A DNA stretch of 64,000 nt from Mitsuokella jalaludinii DSM 13811 (lineage in GTDB: Bacteria > Bacillota > Negativicutes > Selenomonadales > Selenomonadaceae): positions 1-64,000 of the forward strand of contig NZ_JNKR01000003.1 of the NCBI RefSeq assembly GCF_000702905.1, written 5' to 3'. Shown here piece by piece: positions 7,599 through 17,503 of this stretch (position 1 is the first letter of the stretch; each line of letters starts with the position of its first letter). Under the pieces are notes generated by a model. It did not search any database. It had not been told where the DNA came from and saw only the letters and a list, made by a program, of their open reading frames with translations. The position numbers and the translations under genes are program-made.

Positions 7599-7627
7599 AT
7601 TCTATCATAACGCCTGCCAGAACGCAA
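7599..7627 (-). promoter_or_regulatory. Promoter of the tandem ACT gene
   Basis: On the minus strand, TTGCGT (7622-7627), a 17-nt spacer and TAGAAT (7599-7604), with TGA just before the -10. Confidence 0.6.
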
Positions 7628-7678
7628 AGGCCTTGCACAGATAAGGTGTAATGTTGTTACATGAAGCTGGCTCATCAT

Positions 7679-8932
7679 TCAGGCGAGGAGGTTCAGCAGC
7701 ACGGTCACGATGGAGGAGTTGACGAAGTCGACGATCAGGGCACCGATCAGCGGGATGACGAAGAAGGCGGTCGGGGCTGGGCCGAAGCGCTCGACCATGA
7801 CGGACATGTTGGCGATGGCGTTCGGCGTGGCGCCGAGGCCGAAGCCACAGGTGCCCGCTGCCATGACGGCGGCCTCGTAGTTGCGGCCCATGACGCGGAA
7901 GATCAGGAACTTGGCGAAGAGCGCGAGGAAGAGCACCTGGCTCAGCAGCATGACCATCATCGGGATGGCGAGGTCGGAGAGCTGCCAGAGCTTGAGACTC
8001 ATGAGGGCACACGAGAGGAAGATGGTCAGGCCGAGGTTGCCGAGGACTTCGCTCTCGCGCTGGTAGATCTTGTAGGCGTGCGTGTAGTCGGAGATGTTGC
8101 GGATGATGGCGGCTACGAGCATGGAGCCGATGTAGTTCGGGAAGACGAGGCCGGCGCTGATGAAGAGCTGGCTGATGACGGTGCCGAGGCCCATGGCAAT
8201 GAGCAGGTGCGCGAGGGCGTTCATGAAGCGGTAGTTGTTGATGCTCTGCCCCGCGCGCTTCTCTTCGTCGATGGCCTTGCGCTCGCCGTGGGCGGCCTGC
8301 TCGAGCTTCTCGAGCTCGTCGCTCGTGTTGGCTGGGTCGAGGCGCTCCTCTTCGGCGACGCTCGTGAGGCCGTAGCGGCGCACGAGGAATTCGCCCATCG
8401 GGCCGCCGAGCAGGCTGCCGGAGACGAGGCCGAAGGTGGCAGCGGCAAAGGCAATCGTCGTCGCGTTGTCGAGGCCGACGCTCTCAAGGACAGGGCCGAA
8501 GGAACCGGATGTGCCGTGTCCGCCGACCATCGGGATGGAGCCCGTCGCGAGCCCCATGAGCGGGCTCAGGTCGAAGACGTGCGCCAGGGCGATGCCGATG
8601 GCGTTCTGGCACAGGATCAGGAGGGCGGTGAGCACGGCCATCTTGGCGACGAGCGAGCCGCCCTTGCGTATCAGGCTGATGCTGGCCGTGTAGCCGATGC
8701 TCGTGAAGAAGAGCATCATGAAGACGTTCTGCATGACGGTATCCTGGCGATACGTCCAGATGCCGTTGACGTAGAGGATGTCGTTGAGGATGGCGAAGAG
8801 GATGCCGCCAATGACAGGGGCCGGGATGCAGTAGCGGCGCAGGAAGGGAATCTTGAGGCGCAGGAGTACGCCGATGTAGTAGACCGCCGTGGCGGCAGCG
8901 AGTGTCTGGTAGATGTTGAGATCGATGTTCAT
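7679..8932 (-). CDS. gltS: Sodium/glutamate symporter, GltS family
   Basis: The 417-residue protein is hydrophobic throughout, with two inverted halves. It carries the family's glycine-rich re-entrant loops: GSIPMVGGHGTSGSFGPVL in the first half and GTCGFGLGATPNAIANM in the second. It imports glutamate with Na+ across the cytoplasmic membrane. A charged cytoplasmic linker of about 50 residues (near 190-240, EEERLDPANTSDELEKLEQA) separates the halves. AAGGAAG lies just upstream of the ATG. It is monocistronic, with its own promoter and an 8-bp inverted repeat upstream. Confidence 0.93.
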   Translation of the reverse strand: MNIDLNIYQTLAAATAVYYIGVLLRLKIPFLRRYCIPAPVIGGILFAILNDILYVNGIWTYRQDTVMQNVFMMLFFTSIGYTASISLIRKGGSLVAKMAVLTALLILCQNAIGIALAHVFDLSPLMGLATGSIPMVGGHGTSGSFGPVLESVGLDNATTIAFAAATFGLVSGSLLGGPMGEFLVRRYGLTSVAEEERLDPANTSDELEKLEQAAHGERKAIDEEKRAGQSINNYRFMNALAHLLIAMGLGTVISQLFISAGLVFPNYIGSMLVAAIIRNISDYTHAYKIYQRESEVLGNLGLTIFLSCALMSLKLWQLSDLAIPMMVMLLSQVLFLALFAKFLIFRVMGRNYEAAVMAAGTCGFGLGATPNAIANMSVMVERFGPAPTAFFVIPLIGALIVDFVNSSIVTVLLNLLA

Positions 8933-8991
8933 GATGGGGACTTCCTTTGCTGAGTATTCTTGCCTACGTGTAAATCTGTAACGTGGCTATT

Positions 8992-9020
8992 ATCATACCA
9001 AAAAATCATTGGAGATACAA
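8992..9020 (-). promoter_or_regulatory. gltS promoter
   Basis: Minus strand: TTGTAT (9015-9020), 17-nt spacer, TATGAT (8992-8997), with TGG before the -10. Confidence 0.65.
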
Positions 9021-9021
9021 C

Positions 9022-9047
9022 ACTTTTGTTATAGGTTGCACAAAAGT
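9022..9047. promoter_or_regulatory. Inverted repeat next to the gltS -35, candidate operator
   Basis: ACTTTTGT and ACAAAAGT form a perfect 8-bp inverted repeat with a 10-bp spacer, one base upstream of the gltS -35 box and about 40 bp from the typA -35. Confidence 0.4.
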
Positions 9048-9085
9048 ATTTTGCACGGCCGCGCGCGGCAGCCTTCGGAAATCTA

Positions 9086-9114
9086 TTGCATTACGCGGGG
9101 AAAGCATGTATAAT
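9086..9114 (+). promoter_or_regulatory. typA promoter
   Basis: TTGCAT (9086-9091), 17-nt spacer, TATAAT (9109-9114), giving a leader of about 70 nt. Confidence 0.8.
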
Positions 9115-9189
9115 AAGTGAGTAATTTTAGTTTGCAAGTGAGGATACGACAGGTATCCCTTTTCTTTTATAGGAGGCAGATTACACAGA

Positions 9190-11016
9190 ATGAGTATGAT
9201 GACTAATGATAAGCTCCGCAATATCGCGATCATTGCACACGTCGACCACGGCAAGACGACGCTGGTCGATGCCATGCTGAAGCAGAGCCATGTATTCCGC
9301 TCGAATGAGCAGGTGGCTGAACGCGTCATGGACTCGGGCGATATCGAGCGCGAGCGCGGCATCACGATTCTTTCGAAGAACACGGCCATCATGTACAACG
9401 GCATCAAGATCAACATCGTCGACACCCCGGGCCACGCTGACTTCGGCGGCGAGGTCGAGCGTGTCCTCAACATGGTCGACGGCGTTCTCCTGCTCGTCGA
9501 TGCATTCGAAGGCCCGATGCCGCAGACGAAGTACGTCCTGCGCAAGGCCCTGGAGCAGAAGCTGAAGCCGATTGTCGTCATCAACAAGATCGATAAGCCG
9601 AACCAGCGCGTGGACGATGTCTACGATGAGGTCCTCGAGCTCTTCATGGAACTCGATGCCGATGACGATCAGCTCGACTTCCCGGTCATCTACGCGACGG
9701 CTCGCGATGGTATTGCGAAGTACAGCATGGACGATGACAGCACGAACCTCGAGCCGCTGATGGAGACGATTGTCAAGGAAATCCCGGCTCCGCACGGCGA
9801 TCCGGACGGCCCGCTGCAGATGATGGTCACGACGCTCGAGGCAGATGCCTTCGTCGGCCGCGTCGCTGTCGGCCGCATCAGCCGCGGCACGGCTCGCACA
9901 AATCAGAATGTCGTGCTCATCAACGGCGATCAGGAGATCCGCGCGAAGATTGGCAAGGTCTTTGTCTATCAGGGCATGCAACGCATCGAAGTGCCGGAAG
10001 CCAAGATGGGCGAGATCGTCGCACTGACGGGTCTCGGTGATGTCAGCATCGGCTACACGGTCGCTGACGCTGAGAAGCCGGAGGCACTGCCGGCCATCCG
10101 CATCGACGAGCCGACACTCTCTATGACGTTCGGTGTCAACACGAGCCCGTTCGCCGGCCGTGAAGGCCAGTTCGTCACGAGCCGCCATCTGCGCGACCGC
10201 CTGTTCAAGGAAGTTGAGACGAACGTCGCCATGAAGGTCGAAGAGACGGATTCGCCGGATGTCTTCAAGGTATCGGGTCGCGGCGAGTTGCATCTCTCGA
10301 TCCTCATCGAGGAGATGCGCCGCGAGGGCTACGAGCTGCAGGTCGGCAAACCGGAAGTCGTCTACAAGACGATCAATGGCCAGCTCTGCGAGCCAATCGA
10401 GAACCTGACGGTCGAGGTACCGCAGGAGTACATGGGCGCTGTCATGGAAGGCCTCGGCACGCGCAAGGCTGAGCTCACGAACATGACGGAGACGGCTGGC
10501 TACATGCGCCTCGAGTTCACGATCCCGGCGCGCGGCCTCATCGGTTTCCGCTCCGAGCTCCTGACGAGCACGAAGGGCAACGGCATCATGAACCACGTCT
10601 TCCACGGCTATGCACCGTACAAGGGTGACATCCCGGGCCGTACACGCGGCTCCCTCGTCGCCTTCGAGCAGGGTGAGACGACGGGCTACGGCATCTACAC
10701 GCTGCAGGATCGCGGCACGATGTTCATCGGACCGAACGAGCAGGTCTACGAAGGCATGATTGTCGGCGAGAACTCCCGCGAGAACGATATCGACATCAAT
10801 CCGTGCAAGAAGAAGAACGTCTCCAACATGCGTACGTCTTCTTCGGATGAGGCCATCCGCCTGACGCCGCCGCGCATCCTTTCGCTCGAGCAGGCCATCG
10901 AGTACATCAACAGCGATGAGCTCGTCGAAGTCACGCCAGAGCACATCCGCCTGCGCAAGGCTATCCTCGACCGCACGATCCGCGGCCGCAACGCCAAGAA
11001 CGCGCGCAAGGGCTGA
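9190..11016 (+). CDS. typA: Ribosome-associated GTPase TypA/BipA
   Basis: TypA is a translational GTPase that helps 50S assembly and growth under stress. The 608-residue product shows G1 AHVDHGKTT (16-24), G2 ERGITI, G3 DTPGHADF and G4 NKID, then EF-G-like domains II, III and V and the TypA-specific C-terminal domain ([20 protein letters not shown]). AGGAGG lies at 9171-9176, rather far from ATG 9190; the ATG at 9196 or 9199 would be similarly plausible. It has its own sigma-A promoter and ends in a terminator. Confidence 0.97.
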   Translation: MSMMTNDKLRNIAIIAHVDHGKTTLVDAMLKQSHVFRSNEQVAERVMDSGDIERERGITILSKNTAIMYNGIKINIVDTPGHADFGGEVERVLNMVDGVLLLVDAFEGPMPQTKYVLRKALEQKLKPIVVINKIDKPNQRVDDVYDEVLELFMELDADDDQLDFPVIYATARDGIAKYSMDDDSTNLEPLMETIVKEIPAPHGDPDGPLQMMVTTLEADAFVGRVAVGRISRGTARTNQNVVLINGDQEIRAKIGKVFVYQGMQRIEVPEAKMGEIVALTGLGDVSIGYTVADAEKPEALPAIRIDEPTLSMTFGVNTSPFAGREGQFVTSRHLRDRLFKEVETNVAMKVEETDSPDVFKVSGRGELHLSILIEEMRREGYELQVGKPEVVYKTINGQLCEPIENLTVEVPQEYMGAVMEGLGTRKAELTNMTETAGYMRLEFTIPARGLIGFRSELLTSTKGNGIMNHVFHGYAPYKGDIPGRTRGSLVAFEQGETTGYGIYTLQDRGTMFIGPNEQVYEGMIVGENSRENDIDINPCKKKNVSNMRTSSSDEAIRLTPPRILSLEQAIEYINSDELVEVTPEHIRLRKAILDRTIRGRNAKNARKG

Positions 11017-11049
11017 TTCGGCACTTCGCAATAAGAATAAAAATGAGAG

Positions 11050-11087
11050 AAAACCTGTCGGAAATGAAATTTTTCGGCAGGTTTTTT
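11050..11087 (+). terminator. typA terminator
   Basis: AAACCTGTCG pairs with CGGCAGGTTT (one G-U pair) and is followed by T6. The T-run overlaps the -35 of the sepF promoter. Confidence 0.85.
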
Positions 11088-11114
11088 GCAATTTCTGTCG
11101 AAATGTGTTATCAT
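11086..11114 (+). promoter_or_regulatory. sepF promoter
   Basis: TTGCAA (11086-11091), 17-nt spacer, TATCAT (11109-11114). The -35 begins in the last bases of the typA terminator. Confidence 0.65.
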
Positions 11115-11187
11115 GTTGATAGTTAAATCCAGTTTTATACACATGTGTGTGTGGATAATATGAATTCAGGTGGAAGGACGAGATGTT

Positions 11188-11727
11188 ATGAGTGGGATGG
11201 AGACGATCAAAGGCAAGTTCCAGGGCCTCATCGATGTATTGATGCCGTGGGAAGACGTAGAGGTAGAGGATAGCAAGGAAGCTGCTGGCGAGAAGAAACA
11301 GCAGCAGGTTTCGGCTAGGCAGTCTCATGCGGCAGCACAGGAGTACAAAGTCTCGGGCGGCGACTCGATCTATGTCGAGCGCACGGAGGCACAGGAGCCT
11401 GCACCGTCTCTCCGCACCCGCGCGCGCGTGCAGCACCCGCAGCTGACGGTCCACACGACGAAGATCCCGGAGCTGCGCGTCCAGATCTACGTGCCGGAGA
11501 ACTTTGACCAGGTCACGGACATCGCGGACAATCTCAAGGCCGGCAAGGCTGCTGTTGTCAACTACGAGCGCGTTGCCGCTGAAGAGCAGCGTCGCATCTG
11601 TGACTTCGTCAACGGTGCCTGCTATATCGTCAACGGCTGCGCAAAGCGCATCTCGGAGCAGATCGTGCTCTACGCACCGGAAGGCGTCGATGTCGCAGAA
11701 GCGATGCCGGCAGAACTCAAGGACTGA
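11188..11727 (+). CDS. sepF: Cell division protein SepF
   Basis: SepF anchors and bundles FtsZ filaments at the division septum. The protein (179 residues from ATG 11188) starts with an amphipathic membrane-binding helix (METIKGKFQGLIDVLMP), then a low-complexity linker, then the conserved SepF core (about 85-165) with IADNLKAGKAAVVNYE and ICDFVNGACYIVNG. An upstream GTG at 11170 is in frame, but AAGGA at 11174-11178 fits ATG 11188 with a 9-nt spacer. It is single rather than in a ylm cluster, unlike Bacillus. Confidence 0.92.
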   Translation: MSGMETIKGKFQGLIDVLMPWEDVEVEDSKEAAGEKKQQQVSARQSHAAAQEYKVSGGDSIYVERTEAQEPAPSLRTRARVQHPQLTVHTTKIPELRVQIYVPENFDQVTDIADNLKAGKAAVVNYERVAAEEQRRICDFVNGACYIVNGCAKRISEQIVLYAPEGVDVAEAMPAELKD

Positions 11728-11758
11728 TACTTGATCCAATAGAACCACGGATTCATGC

Positions 11759-11786
11759 CAGCCTGCCTCAAGGGGCAGGCTGTTTT
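11759..11786 (+). terminator. sepF terminator
   Basis: CAGCCTGCC-tcaag-gGGCAGGCTG followed by TTTT. Confidence 0.85.
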
Positions 11787-11836
11787 ATGTTGCAGTAGAT
11801 AAAAGAGAACCAGAACACCAGAAAAGGGGAATTTTG

Positions 11837-13297
11837 ATGAACAAGAACCATGAAGGACAGAACGAGGTGCTCGAGGGCGTGCTCGCGGAGTTTGCCAAGC
11901 TGGCTGCTATCCCGCGCAAATCCGGTCACGAGCAGGCTGTCAGCGATTTCCTGAAGTCGTATCTCAGCGAGCTCGGCTTTACGGTCATGCAGGACGAGGC
12001 GAACAACATCATCGCGGACAAGAAGGCGACGGCTGGCTTCGAGAAGGCGCCGCTGACCATCCTGCAGGGCCACATGGACATGGTCTGCGTGGCGGAAGAA
12101 GGCTATGATTACGATCCGCTCAAGGATCCCATCAAGCTCGTGCGCACGGAGGAGTACCTCTCGGCTGAGGGCACGAGCCTCGGCGCGGACGATGGCATCG
12201 GCGTGGCAGAGGCCATCTACATCATGAAGACGGCGAAGGACCACGGCCCGCTGCGCCTGATCGTCACGACAGATGAGGAGCAGAGCATGAAGGGGGCCAT
12301 CCGCCTCTCGGCAGAGCATCTCAAGGATGCCTCGTTCCTCATCAACTGCGACAGCGAGAATTACGATGAGCTGACAGTCGGCAGCGCGGGCAGCGTCGAC
12401 CTCGACTTCACGCGTGCGCTAAAGCGCGTGGAGCCTGAGACGCCTTTCGCCTGGAAGATCGAGGTCAAGGGGCTGCTCGGCGGCCATTCCGGCGAGCGCA
12501 TCGGCGACGGCCGCGGCAATGCCATCCGCACGCTCGCGATGATTCTGACAGCACTGCAGGCGAAAGGCGAGGTCGAGCTCGCATCCTTTGATGGCGGCAA
12601 GGCGCGCAACGCCATCCCGAACGATGCGGCGGCCGTCTTTGTCACGGATCTCCCGAAAGAAGAGATTGAGGCGGTCATCAAAGACCAGCAGGAGCGCTTC
12701 AAGAAGATGTACGGCAATGTCGAGCCGCAGATCCTCGTGCCGCTGACGAGCGTCGAGGCGCCGCAGCAGGTCCTGACGGCGGGCGATGCAAAGCGCCTGC
12801 TGAACCTCCTGACGATCCTGCACACGGGTGTCTACGCAATGTCGACGGTCATCCCGGGGCTCGTCGAGACGAGCGCCAACCTCGGCGTCGTCAACATGAC
12901 GGCGGACGAGGTGGAAGTCCAGTTCTTCCCGCGTTCGGCCGTCGACCAGAAGCTCGACGAGTTCCGTCAGTACGCTGAGACGGTCGCAGAGCTCACGGGC
13001 TTCACGGCGCACATCGGCACGCAGTCGCCGGGCTGGAAGGAGAACAAGGATAGCCGCCTCGCCAAGATTGTGGCAGAGACGTTTGCTGAGCAGAACGGCA
13101 AGCCGATGAAGGTCGAGACGATCCACGCTGGACTCGAGTGCGGCTGGCACTTCCGCAAGAACCCGCAGCTCGACATGGTCTCGATTGGTGTGACGACGAA
13201 GGACATCCACAGCCCGAAGGAGCATCTTGTGCTCGCGACGGTCAAGCCGCAGGTCGACCTCATCGTCGAGACACTGCACAAGATTGCCGTGCTTTGA
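11837..13297 (+). CDS. pepD: Aminoacyl-histidine dipeptidase (M20 family)
   Basis: This 486-residue zinc dipeptidase of the PepD (beta-Ala-His dipeptidase) type cleaves dipeptides in the cytosol. Metal and catalytic residues are visible: GHMDMVC (His79, Asp81), SLGADDGIG (Asp118), TTDEEQSMKGA (Glu147/148), a Cys/Asp region INCDSEN, and a late His in TKDIHSPKEHL. The lid domain lies between. ATG 11837 is preferred to the adjacent TTG 11834 because AGGGGAA ends about 6 nt upstream. It is monocistronic, with terminators on both sides. Confidence 0.93.
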   Translation: MNKNHEGQNEVLEGVLAEFAKLAAIPRKSGHEQAVSDFLKSYLSELGFTVMQDEANNIIADKKATAGFEKAPLTILQGHMDMVCVAEEGYDYDPLKDPIKLVRTEEYLSAEGTSLGADDGIGVAEAIYIMKTAKDHGPLRLIVTTDEEQSMKGAIRLSAEHLKDASFLINCDSENYDELTVGSAGSVDLDFTRALKRVEPETPFAWKIEVKGLLGGHSGERIGDGRGNAIRTLAMILTALQAKGEVELASFDGGKARNAIPNDAAAVFVTDLPKEEIEAVIKDQQERFKKMYGNVEPQILVPLTSVEAPQQVLTAGDAKRLLNLLTILHTGVYAMSTVIPGLVETSANLGVVNMTADEVEVQFFPRSAVDQKLDEFRQYAETVAELTGFTAHIGTQSPGWKENKDSRLAKIVAETFAEQNGKPMKVETIHAGLECGWHFRKNPQLDMVSIGVTTKDIHSPKEHLVLATVKPQVDLIVETLHKIAVL

Positions 13298-13353
13298 GCC
13301 GGTATCTGCCAGCGCTGTGAGACAGATCTGACAGAGATAGACCACATATAGTT

Positions 13354-13392
13354 GATGCCGCATGGGGAAAGCTCCTCCGTGCGGCATCTTTG
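13354..13392 (+). terminator. pepD terminator
   Basis: GATGCCGCA pairs with TGCGGCATC around a GC-rich loop that itself can fold (GGGG/CTCC), followed by a short T-run. Confidence 0.7.
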
Positions 13393-13420
13393 TATTGCCG
13401 TTCCTCTATGGCCTGTGTCA

Positions 13421-13449
13421 TGGACAAGCGAGCCCATTTTTGATACAAT
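13421..13449 (+). promoter_or_regulatory. Promoter of the miaB-mutS-mutL operon
   Basis: TGGACA (13421-13426), 17-nt spacer, TACAAT (13444-13449). Confidence 0.7.
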
Positions 13450-13499
13450 AAAGCATTGATTATGAGATAGACAGCAAAGAAAAGGACGGAAAAGAACGT

Positions 13500-14831
13500 A
13501 TGAACATGATAGATGGCAAGCTGCACCGCTATGCGTACCTCCTGGTCTATGGATGCCAGATGAACCAGAGCGATGCAGAGCGCATGATGGGACAGCTCCG
13601 CACGATCGGCTATGAGCGGACGGAGTCGATGGAGGAGGCTGACCTCATCCTCATCAACACGTGCTGCGTGCGCGAGACGGCGGAGGACCGCGTCTACGGC
13701 AAGATCGGTGAGATCAAGCGCCTCAAGCGCGAGCGCCCGGAGCTGATTTTCGGCATCACGGGCTGCATGGCGCAGAAGGAGGGCGATGCGCTCATCAAGC
13801 GCGCACCGCACATCAACTTCGTGCTCGGCACCAACAAGGTCCACGAGCTCACACGCGTCGTGCAGGAGATCCAGGCGGAGCGCGGCCACGTCGTCGATGT
13901 CCAGCTCGGCGAGACGGAACTGCCGGACGATGTGCCGGTCGCACGTGCGGGCAGCCTCTCGGCCTGGGTGCCGATCATGTACGGCTGCAACAACTTCTGC
14001 ACGTACTGCATCGTGCCGTACGTGCGCGGCCGCGAGCGCAGCCGCCTGCCGGAGGACATCGTGCGCGAGGTCGAGGAAGCCGTGAAGAACGGCTATGAGG
14101 AAGTCACGCTGCTCGGCCAGAATGTCAACTCCTATGGCAAGGACCACAAGCTTGCGGACTTCGCGGATCTTCTGAAGATGGTCGATGAAGTGCCGGGCAT
14201 CCGCCGCGTGCGCTTCATGACGTCGCATCCGAAGGACCTCTCCGACAAGGTCATCGCAGCCATACGCGACGGCGAGCATCTCTGTGAGCACATCCACCTG
14301 CCGGTCCAGTACGGCAGCAACCGCATCCTCAAGGCGATGAACCGCGTCTACACGGTGGAGTCGTACCGCGACCTCGTGCGCCGCATCCGCGCGGCCATCC
14401 CTGAGGTGAGCCTGACGACGGATCTCATCGTCGGCTTCCCGGGCGAGACAGACGAGGACTTCCAGCAGATGCTCGACTTCCTGCGCGAGATCCGCTACGA
14501 TTCGGCCTACACCTTCATCTACTCGAAGCGGTCGGGCACTCCCGCGGCGACGATGGAGAACCAGGTCGAGGAGTCGGTCAAGAAGGAGCGTTTGAATGCG
14601 CTCATGGCCGTGCAGAACGAGATCAGCCTCGCCATCAACGAGAAACTGCTCGGCAGGACACTGGAGGTCATGGTCGAAGGCCCAAGCAAGAACGATGCAT
14701 CCGTCTGGATGGGCCGCACGCGCACCAACAAGATTGTCTTGTTCGCGCATGCGGGCGAGAAGCCGGGCGACTTCATCGACGTTCGCATCACGCACCCGCA
14801 GACCTGGGTCCTCAAGGGCGAGCGCGTATAG
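13500..14831 (+). CDS. miaB: tRNA-2-methylthio-N6-dimethylallyladenosine synthase MiaB
   Basis: MiaB is a radical SAM methylthiotransferase that adds the ms2 group to i6A37 of tRNAs reading UNN codons. The 443-residue product has the N-terminal UPF0004 cluster cysteines (Cys19 in YGCQMNQSD, Cys55 or 56 in NTCCVRET, Cys89 in GCMAQKEG), the radical SAM motif CNNFCTYC (Cys163, 167, 170) and a C-terminal TRAM domain (about 375-440). It is the first gene before mutS-mutL; miaA, which makes its substrate and is a common neighbour in Firmicutes, is not in the window. Confidence 0.96.
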   Translation: MNMIDGKLHRYAYLLVYGCQMNQSDAERMMGQLRTIGYERTESMEEADLILINTCCVRETAEDRVYGKIGEIKRLKRERPELIFGITGCMAQKEGDALIKRAPHINFVLGTNKVHELTRVVQEIQAERGHVVDVQLGETELPDDVPVARAGSLSAWVPIMYGCNNFCTYCIVPYVRGRERSRLPEDIVREVEEAVKNGYEEVTLLGQNVNSYGKDHKLADFADLLKMVDEVPGIRRVRFMTSHPKDLSDKVIAAIRDGEHLCEHIHLPVQYGSNRILKAMNRVYTVESYRDLVRRIRAAIPEVSLTTDLIVGFPGETDEDFQQMLDFLREIRYDSAYTFIYSKRSGTPAATMENQVEESVKKERLNALMAVQNEISLAINEKLLGRTLEVMVEGPSKNDASVWMGRTRTNKIVLFAHAGEKPGDFIDVRITHPQTWVLKGERV

Positions 14832-14853
14832 TAAAACGATAAGAGAAATGACA

Positions 14854-14884
14854 GGCGTGCTGGCATCGTGTCAGCACGTCTTTT
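14854..14884 (+). terminator. Weak hairpin/terminator between miaB and mutS
   Basis: GCGTGCTG pairs with CAGCACGT around GCATCGTGT and is followed by only TTTT. It is probably an attenuating hairpin that lowers readthrough into mutS. Confidence 0.55.
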
Positions 14885-14905
14885 ATCCAGGAGGTGTACG
14901 TATCG

Positions 14906-17503
14906 ATGGAAATGACGCCGATGATGCAGCAGTATCTCGCGACAAAGGAACAGAATCCGGGCGCGATCCTGTTTTTCCGCTTAGGCGATTTTTATGAGAT
15001 GTTCTTTGAAGATGCCAAGCTCGTCTCGAAGGAGCTTGGCCTGACGCTGACGAGCCGCAGCAAAGGACAGGATGCGCCGATGTGCGGCGTGCCGTATCAT
15101 GCAGCCGAGACGTATGTCAACAAGCTCGTCAAGCGCGGCTACAAGGTGGCCATCGCCGAGCAGATCGGCGACCCGAAGGCGAAGGGCCTGACGAAGCGCG
15201 AGGTCATCAAGGTCGTGACGCCGGGCACGATCCTCTCGGAGTCGGCCCTGCAGGCGACGCAGAACAACTACATCGCGCTCATCTATGAAGCGGGCGAGAA
15301 GATCGTGCTCGCCGGTGCCGACATCTCGACGGGCGAGTGCTTCTACGGCATCTACGAGGGCGGCAACCGCCTGCAGATGCTCCTCGATGAACTCTACCGC
15401 CTGATGATGCCGGAGCTCCTCGTTGTCGGCGAGCCGTCATTTGCAGATGCGCTCAAGGAGTTCGCTGCTCTGCGCCTGCCGCACTGTTCGTTCACGCCGA
15501 TTGCGGAGATCTCGCACAACGTCGAGGACCGCATCGTCGAGCACTTCGAGGCGGCGCAGCGACCGGCGCAGGAAGAGGCGCAGGAGGCAGTGGCGACGCT
15601 GCTCGACTACCTGCACGAGACGGTCCGCACAGACCTCACGCAGCTCAACCAGCTGGCGTACCTCGATGCCTCGGAGAATCTCGTCGTCGACACGTACACG
15701 CTGCGCAATCTCGAGATCACGCGCAACCTGCGCGACGGCGGCAAGAAGAACACGCTCTTAGACGTCCTCGACTTCACGGAGACGGCGATGGGTAGCCGCC
15801 TCCTGAAGAAGTGGCTCGAGTACCCGCTTTTGAGCATCGCGGGCATCACGCAGCGCCTCGATGCCGTCGAGGAACTCGTCCGTGATTTCTCGCTGCGCGG
15901 CGGCGTGCGCGACGGCTGCCGCGAGATCCACGACTTCGAGCGCCTCCTGACGCGCATCGAGGTCGGCACGGCCAATGCGCGCGACCTCATCGCGCTCAAG
16001 GTCTCTCTGCGCTGTCTGCCAGGGATCCGCGAGAAGCTGAAGGGGGCAAAGTCTTCGATGCTCAAGCAGGCCGAGGCGAAGGTGGAGACCTTCGATGATC
16101 TCGTCGACCTCTTGGAGCGCGCGATTGTCGAGGACCCGGGCATCAGCCTGCGCGAGGGCGGCATCATCAAGACGGGCTACAACGAGGAGCTCGACGAGTA
16201 CCGCCGCATCTCGCACGACAGCAAGGCGATGCTGCAGGAGATTGAGGAGCGCGAGAAGGAGCAGACGGGCATCAAGGCGCTGAAGATCGGCTACAACAAG
16301 GTCTTCGGCTACTACATCGAGGTGCGCCACAGCGGTGCGGACCGCGTGCCGGACCGCTACATCCGCAAGCAGACGCTCGCGAATGCTGAGCGCTACATCA
16401 CGGAGGAGCTCAAGGAATTCGAGACGAAGATCCTCGGCGCGCAGGAGAAGATCGTCCACATCGAGTACAATCTCTTCACCGATGTGCGCGAAGAAGTCAA
16501 GGCGCACCTGACGGAGATCCAGCAGACGGCGCATGAGATCGCGCTCGTCGATGTGCTCGCGAGCCTCGCGGAGGCGGCCAGCACCTACAACTACGTGCGC
16601 CCCTCGATGCGGACGGACGGCGTCATCGACATCAAGGACGGCCGCCATCCGCTCGTCGAGCGCATCCTGACGCGCGACCTCTTCGTGCCGAACGACGCGC
16701 ATCTCGACCACAAGGACTGCGAGATCATGCTGATCACGGGACCGAACATGGCGGGTAAGTCGACGTACATGCGCCAGGTGGCTCTCTTGACGCTCATGGC
16801 GCAGATCGGCAGCTTCATCCCCGCGCGCGAGGCCGCCATCTCGCCGGTCGACCGCATCTTCACGCGCATTGGCGCGAGCGACGACCTCGTCAGCGGTCAG
16901 AGCACCTTCATGGTCGAGATGAATGAAGTCGCGCAGATCCTCAAGTACGCGACGAAGGACAGCCTTGTCATCCTCGATGAGATTGGCCGCGGCACGAGCA
17001 CGTTCGACGGCATGAGCATCGCGCGCGCCGTCATCGAGCACATCGAGAAGAAGGTCCACGCCAAGACGCTCTTCGCGACGCACTATCACGAGCTCACGGA
17101 CCTCGAGGATGATAAGATCAAGAATTTCTGCGTGGCCGTCAAGGAGCGCGGCAACCAGGTCGCCTTCCTGCGGCGTATCGTGCGCGGTGCGGCCGACAAG
17201 TCGTACGGCATCCATGTCGCGCGGCTCGCGGGCCTGCCGAAGTCGGTCACGAGCCGCGCCGAGGAGATTCTCGCGATGCTCGAGGCGGAGGCGCCGGACG
17301 CAACGGCCGCTGCCAGAGCGGAGCAGGCGGAAGGCCGTGCGGCAAAGGCCGAGCCTGCTGCACAGGATATGGGCTCTCTCTTTGCCTCGAGCCTCAGCGA
17401 CACCTTGCTCGCGCTCGATGTCATGACGATGACGCCGCTCGAGGCGATGAATGAGCTCTACCGCCTGCAGGAGCAGGCCAAGAGGGAGGCTGGTAAAGCA
17501 TGA
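14906..17503 (+). CDS. mutS: DNA mismatch repair protein MutS
   Basis: MutS recognises mismatches and recruits MutL. The 865-residue product contains the N-terminal mismatch-binding domain with RLGDFYEMFFEDA (the Phe-x-Glu wedge), the core/lever/clamp region, and the C-terminal ABC ATPase with Walker A GPNMAGKST (about 612-620), Walker B VILDEIGRGTSTFDG and the ATHYHELTDL switch. ATG 14906 is chosen over the in-frame codons upstream because CAGGAGGTG lies about 10 nt before it. Its TGA overlaps the mutL ATG by 4 nt. Confidence 0.97.
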   Translation: MEMTPMMQQYLATKEQNPGAILFFRLGDFYEMFFEDAKLVSKELGLTLTSRSKGQDAPMCGVPYHAAETYVNKLVKRGYKVAIAEQIGDPKAKGLTKREVIKVVTPGTILSESALQATQNNYIALIYEAGEKIVLAGADISTGECFYGIYEGGNRLQMLLDELYRLMMPELLVVGEPSFADALKEFAALRLPHCSFTPIAEISHNVEDRIVEHFEAAQRPAQEEAQEAVATLLDYLHETVRTDLTQLNQLAYLDASENLVVDTYTLRNLEITRNLRDGGKKNTLLDVLDFTETAMGSRLLKKWLEYPLLSIAGITQRLDAVEELVRDFSLRGGVRDGCREIHDFERLLTRIEVGTANARDLIALKVSLRCLPGIREKLKGAKSSMLKQAEAKVETFDDLVDLLERAIVEDPGISLREGGIIKTGYNEELDEYRRISHDSKAMLQEIEEREKEQTGIKALKIGYNKVFGYYIEVRHSGADRVPDRYIRKQTLANAERYITEELKEFETKILGAQEKIVHIEYNLFTDVREEVKAHLTEIQQTAHEIALVDVLASLAEAASTYNYVRPSMRTDGVIDIKDGRHPLVERILTRDLFVPNDAHLDHKDCEIMLITGPNMAGKSTYMRQVALLTLMAQIGSFIPAREAAISPVDRIFTRIGASDDLVSGQSTFMVEMNEVAQILKYATKDSLVILDEIGRGTSTFDGMSIARAVIEHIEKKVHAKTLFATHYHELTDLEDDKIKNFCVAVKERGNQVAFLRRIVRGAADKSYGIHVARLAGLPKSVTSRAEEILAMLEAEAPDATAAARAEQAEGRAAKAEPAAQDMGSLFASSLSDTLLALDVMTMTPLEAMNELYRLQEQAKREAGKA

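Noticed and set aside
9181-11748. 855-residue antisense frame over typA and sepF
   Set aside because: It is a by-product of GC-rich third codon positions; typA and sepF on the plus strand are unmistakable and the antisense product has no recognisable domain.
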